24,577 bases of DNA, from the NCBI GenBank assembly GCA_900765525.1, contig CAAFRY010000217.1:1-24577 (forward strand), written 5' to 3'. The translations under genes and the position numbers were made by a program. The notes under the pieces were generated by a model. The model made no database searches. It saw only the letters and a program-made list of their open reading frames with translations, and was not told where the DNA came from. Positions 23,991 to 24,577 of the stretch are shown piece after piece. Position 1 is the first letter of the stretch; each line of letters opens with the position of its first letter. Origin of the DNA: an uncultured Blautia sp. GTDB taxonomy: Bacteria > Bacillota > Clostridia > Lachnospirales > Lachnospiraceae.

Positions 23991-24421
23991 ATGTAGGCCG
24001 TTTAAACGAAGGCGTGGTTTTGGACCATATCAAGGCAGGAAAAAGCATGACAATTTATCATGACTTGAAGCTGGACAAGCTGGATTGCTGCGTAGCCATT
24101 ATAAAAAATGCCAGAAGCAAGAAAATGGGAAGAAAGGATATTATCAAGGTAGAGTGTCCTATTGATACTCTGGATTTGGATATTTTAGGCTTTATTGACC
24201 ATAACATCACCGTGAACATTATCAAAGACGGGGATATTGTGGAGAAAAAGGAGCTGCATCTTCCAAAAGAAATCCGTAATGTCATTAAGTGTAAAAATCC
24301 CCGGTGTATTACCTCTGTGGAGCAGGAATTGGACCATGTCTTTATTCTGGCAGACCCCAAAAAGGAGATATACCGCTGCAAATACTGTGAAGAAAAATAC
24401 AGAGGAAGCAGAAATAAATAA
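23984..24421 (+). CDS. pyrI: Aspartate carbamoyltransferase, regulatory chain
   Basis: The protein has 145 residues. The N-terminal allosteric domain ([23 protein letters not shown]) binds nucleotides. The C-terminal zinc domain has the four cysteines CKNPRC and CKYC. It holds catalytic trimers together and confers CTP/ATP control. Its ATG overlaps the end of pyrB by seven bases. Confidence 0.97.
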   Translation: MLNVGRLNEGVVLDHIKAGKSMTIYHDLKLDKLDCCVAIIKNARSKKMGRKDIIKVECPIDTLDLDILGFIDHNITVNIIKDGDIVEKKELHLPKEIRNVIKCKNPRCITSVEQELDHVFILADPKKEIYRCKYCEEKYRGSRNK

Positions 24422-24423
24422 AA

Positions 24424-24446
24424 AAAGTTGCCTAAACAACTTTATT
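24424..24446 (+). terminator. Weak hairpin after pyrI
   Basis: AAAGTTG (24424-24430) and CAACTTT (24437-24443) form a seven-pair stem three bases after the pyrI stop, followed by ATTGTT. The stem is A/T rich and the T run is poor, so termination may be partial. Confidence 0.45.
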
Positions 24447-24462
24447 GTTACTAAAAATAAGT

Positions 24463-24528
24463 TATAATAGCATACAGGCAGAAAATTGCTGAAAATAGAG
24501 AAATACGGCAGTTTTCTGTCTGTTTTTT
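24463..24528 (+). terminator. TATAAT box followed by a strong intrinsic terminator
   Basis: A perfect TATAAT lies at 24463-24468; a poor -35 (TTTATT, 24441-24446) is 16 bp upstream. Six bases later an 18-position stem begins: 24474-24491 pairs with 24506-24523, allowing three G-U pairs, followed by a run of six T residues. The stem may simply end the pyr transcript, or may attenuate a transcript started at the TATAAT. Confidence 0.7.
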
Positions 24529-24531
24529 ATT

Positions 24532-24561
24532 CTATAGAAAATTTCTTTGAATTTCCTATAG
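24532..24561. repeat. Imperfect 12-bp inverted repeat near the window end
   Basis: CTATAGAAAATT (24532-24543) and AATTTCCTATAG (24550-24561) are inverted copies with one mismatch around a six-base spacer. It could be an operator for the gene beyond the window edge, or the terminal repeat of a small element. It is cut off from its context. Confidence 0.5.
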
Positions 24562-24577
24562 AACAAAAAGCCCTCCG

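Noticed and set aside
1..24577. CRISPR arrays, rRNA genes, insertion sequences or prophage
   Set aside because: No regularly spaced repeats, transposase or phage genes were seen anywhere in the window.

Overview
The window looks like chromosomal DNA of an anaerobic Gram-positive gut bacterium of the Lachnospiraceae (Blautia-like acetogen). The reasons are strong GGAGG ribosome sites, moderate GC, a lipoprotein-based CUT1 sugar importer lacking its own ATPase, a selenocysteine formate dehydrogenase next to an [FeFe] hydrogenase, and a DUF815 ATPase. The genus is inference; no rRNA or marker comparison was possible.

Layout. (1) 1-1258: the tail of a Ku gene overlapping a stand-alone ATP-dependent DNA ligase, a minimal end-joining pair. 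(2) 1302-7836: a fructan or sucrose-type sugar locus. A LacI-family repressor faces a transporter operon (two permeases, a solute-binding lipoprotein) and a cytoplasmic GH32 glycosidase. Two matching TGAAACGTT(T/A)CA operators lie at the two divergent promoters, and a 76-bp imperfect palindrome sits between the lipoprotein and GH32 genes. (3) 7984-15434: the main find. A sigma-A type promoter is followed by an RNA that I read as a ZTP (pfl) riboswitch with an overlapping intrinsic terminator. Then come mobA, moeA and mobB (bis-MGD cofactor), a selenocysteine-containing fdhF, two four-cluster ferredoxin subunits and an [FeFe] hydrogenase. The last four match the subunits of hydrogen-dependent CO2 reductase (HDCR). 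(4) 15452-19672: selB, selA, a tRNA-Sec gene on the opposite strand, and fdhD. (5) 19768-22307, minus strand: a DUF815 AAA ATPase and a chorismate mutase/prephenate dehydratase (pheA). (6) 22540-24421: a small PF06541-like membrane protein and pyrB-pyrI. (7) 24422-24577: two hairpin terminators and a palindrome.

How the parts fit. Region 3 and 4 together hold much of the supply chain for one enzyme: molybdopterin guanylation and metal insertion, the Sec-decoding factor, Sec synthesis, tRNA-Sec, the sulfurtransferase FdhD, and the enzyme itself. selD, the early moa genes and the hydrogenase maturases hydEFG are not in the window. If the leader is a ZTP riboswitch, the alarmone that builds up when 10-formyl-tetrahydrofolate is scarce would switch on an enzyme that makes formate, the substrate for formyl-THF synthesis. 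This would be a direct feedback loop between folate one-carbon status and CO2 reduction.
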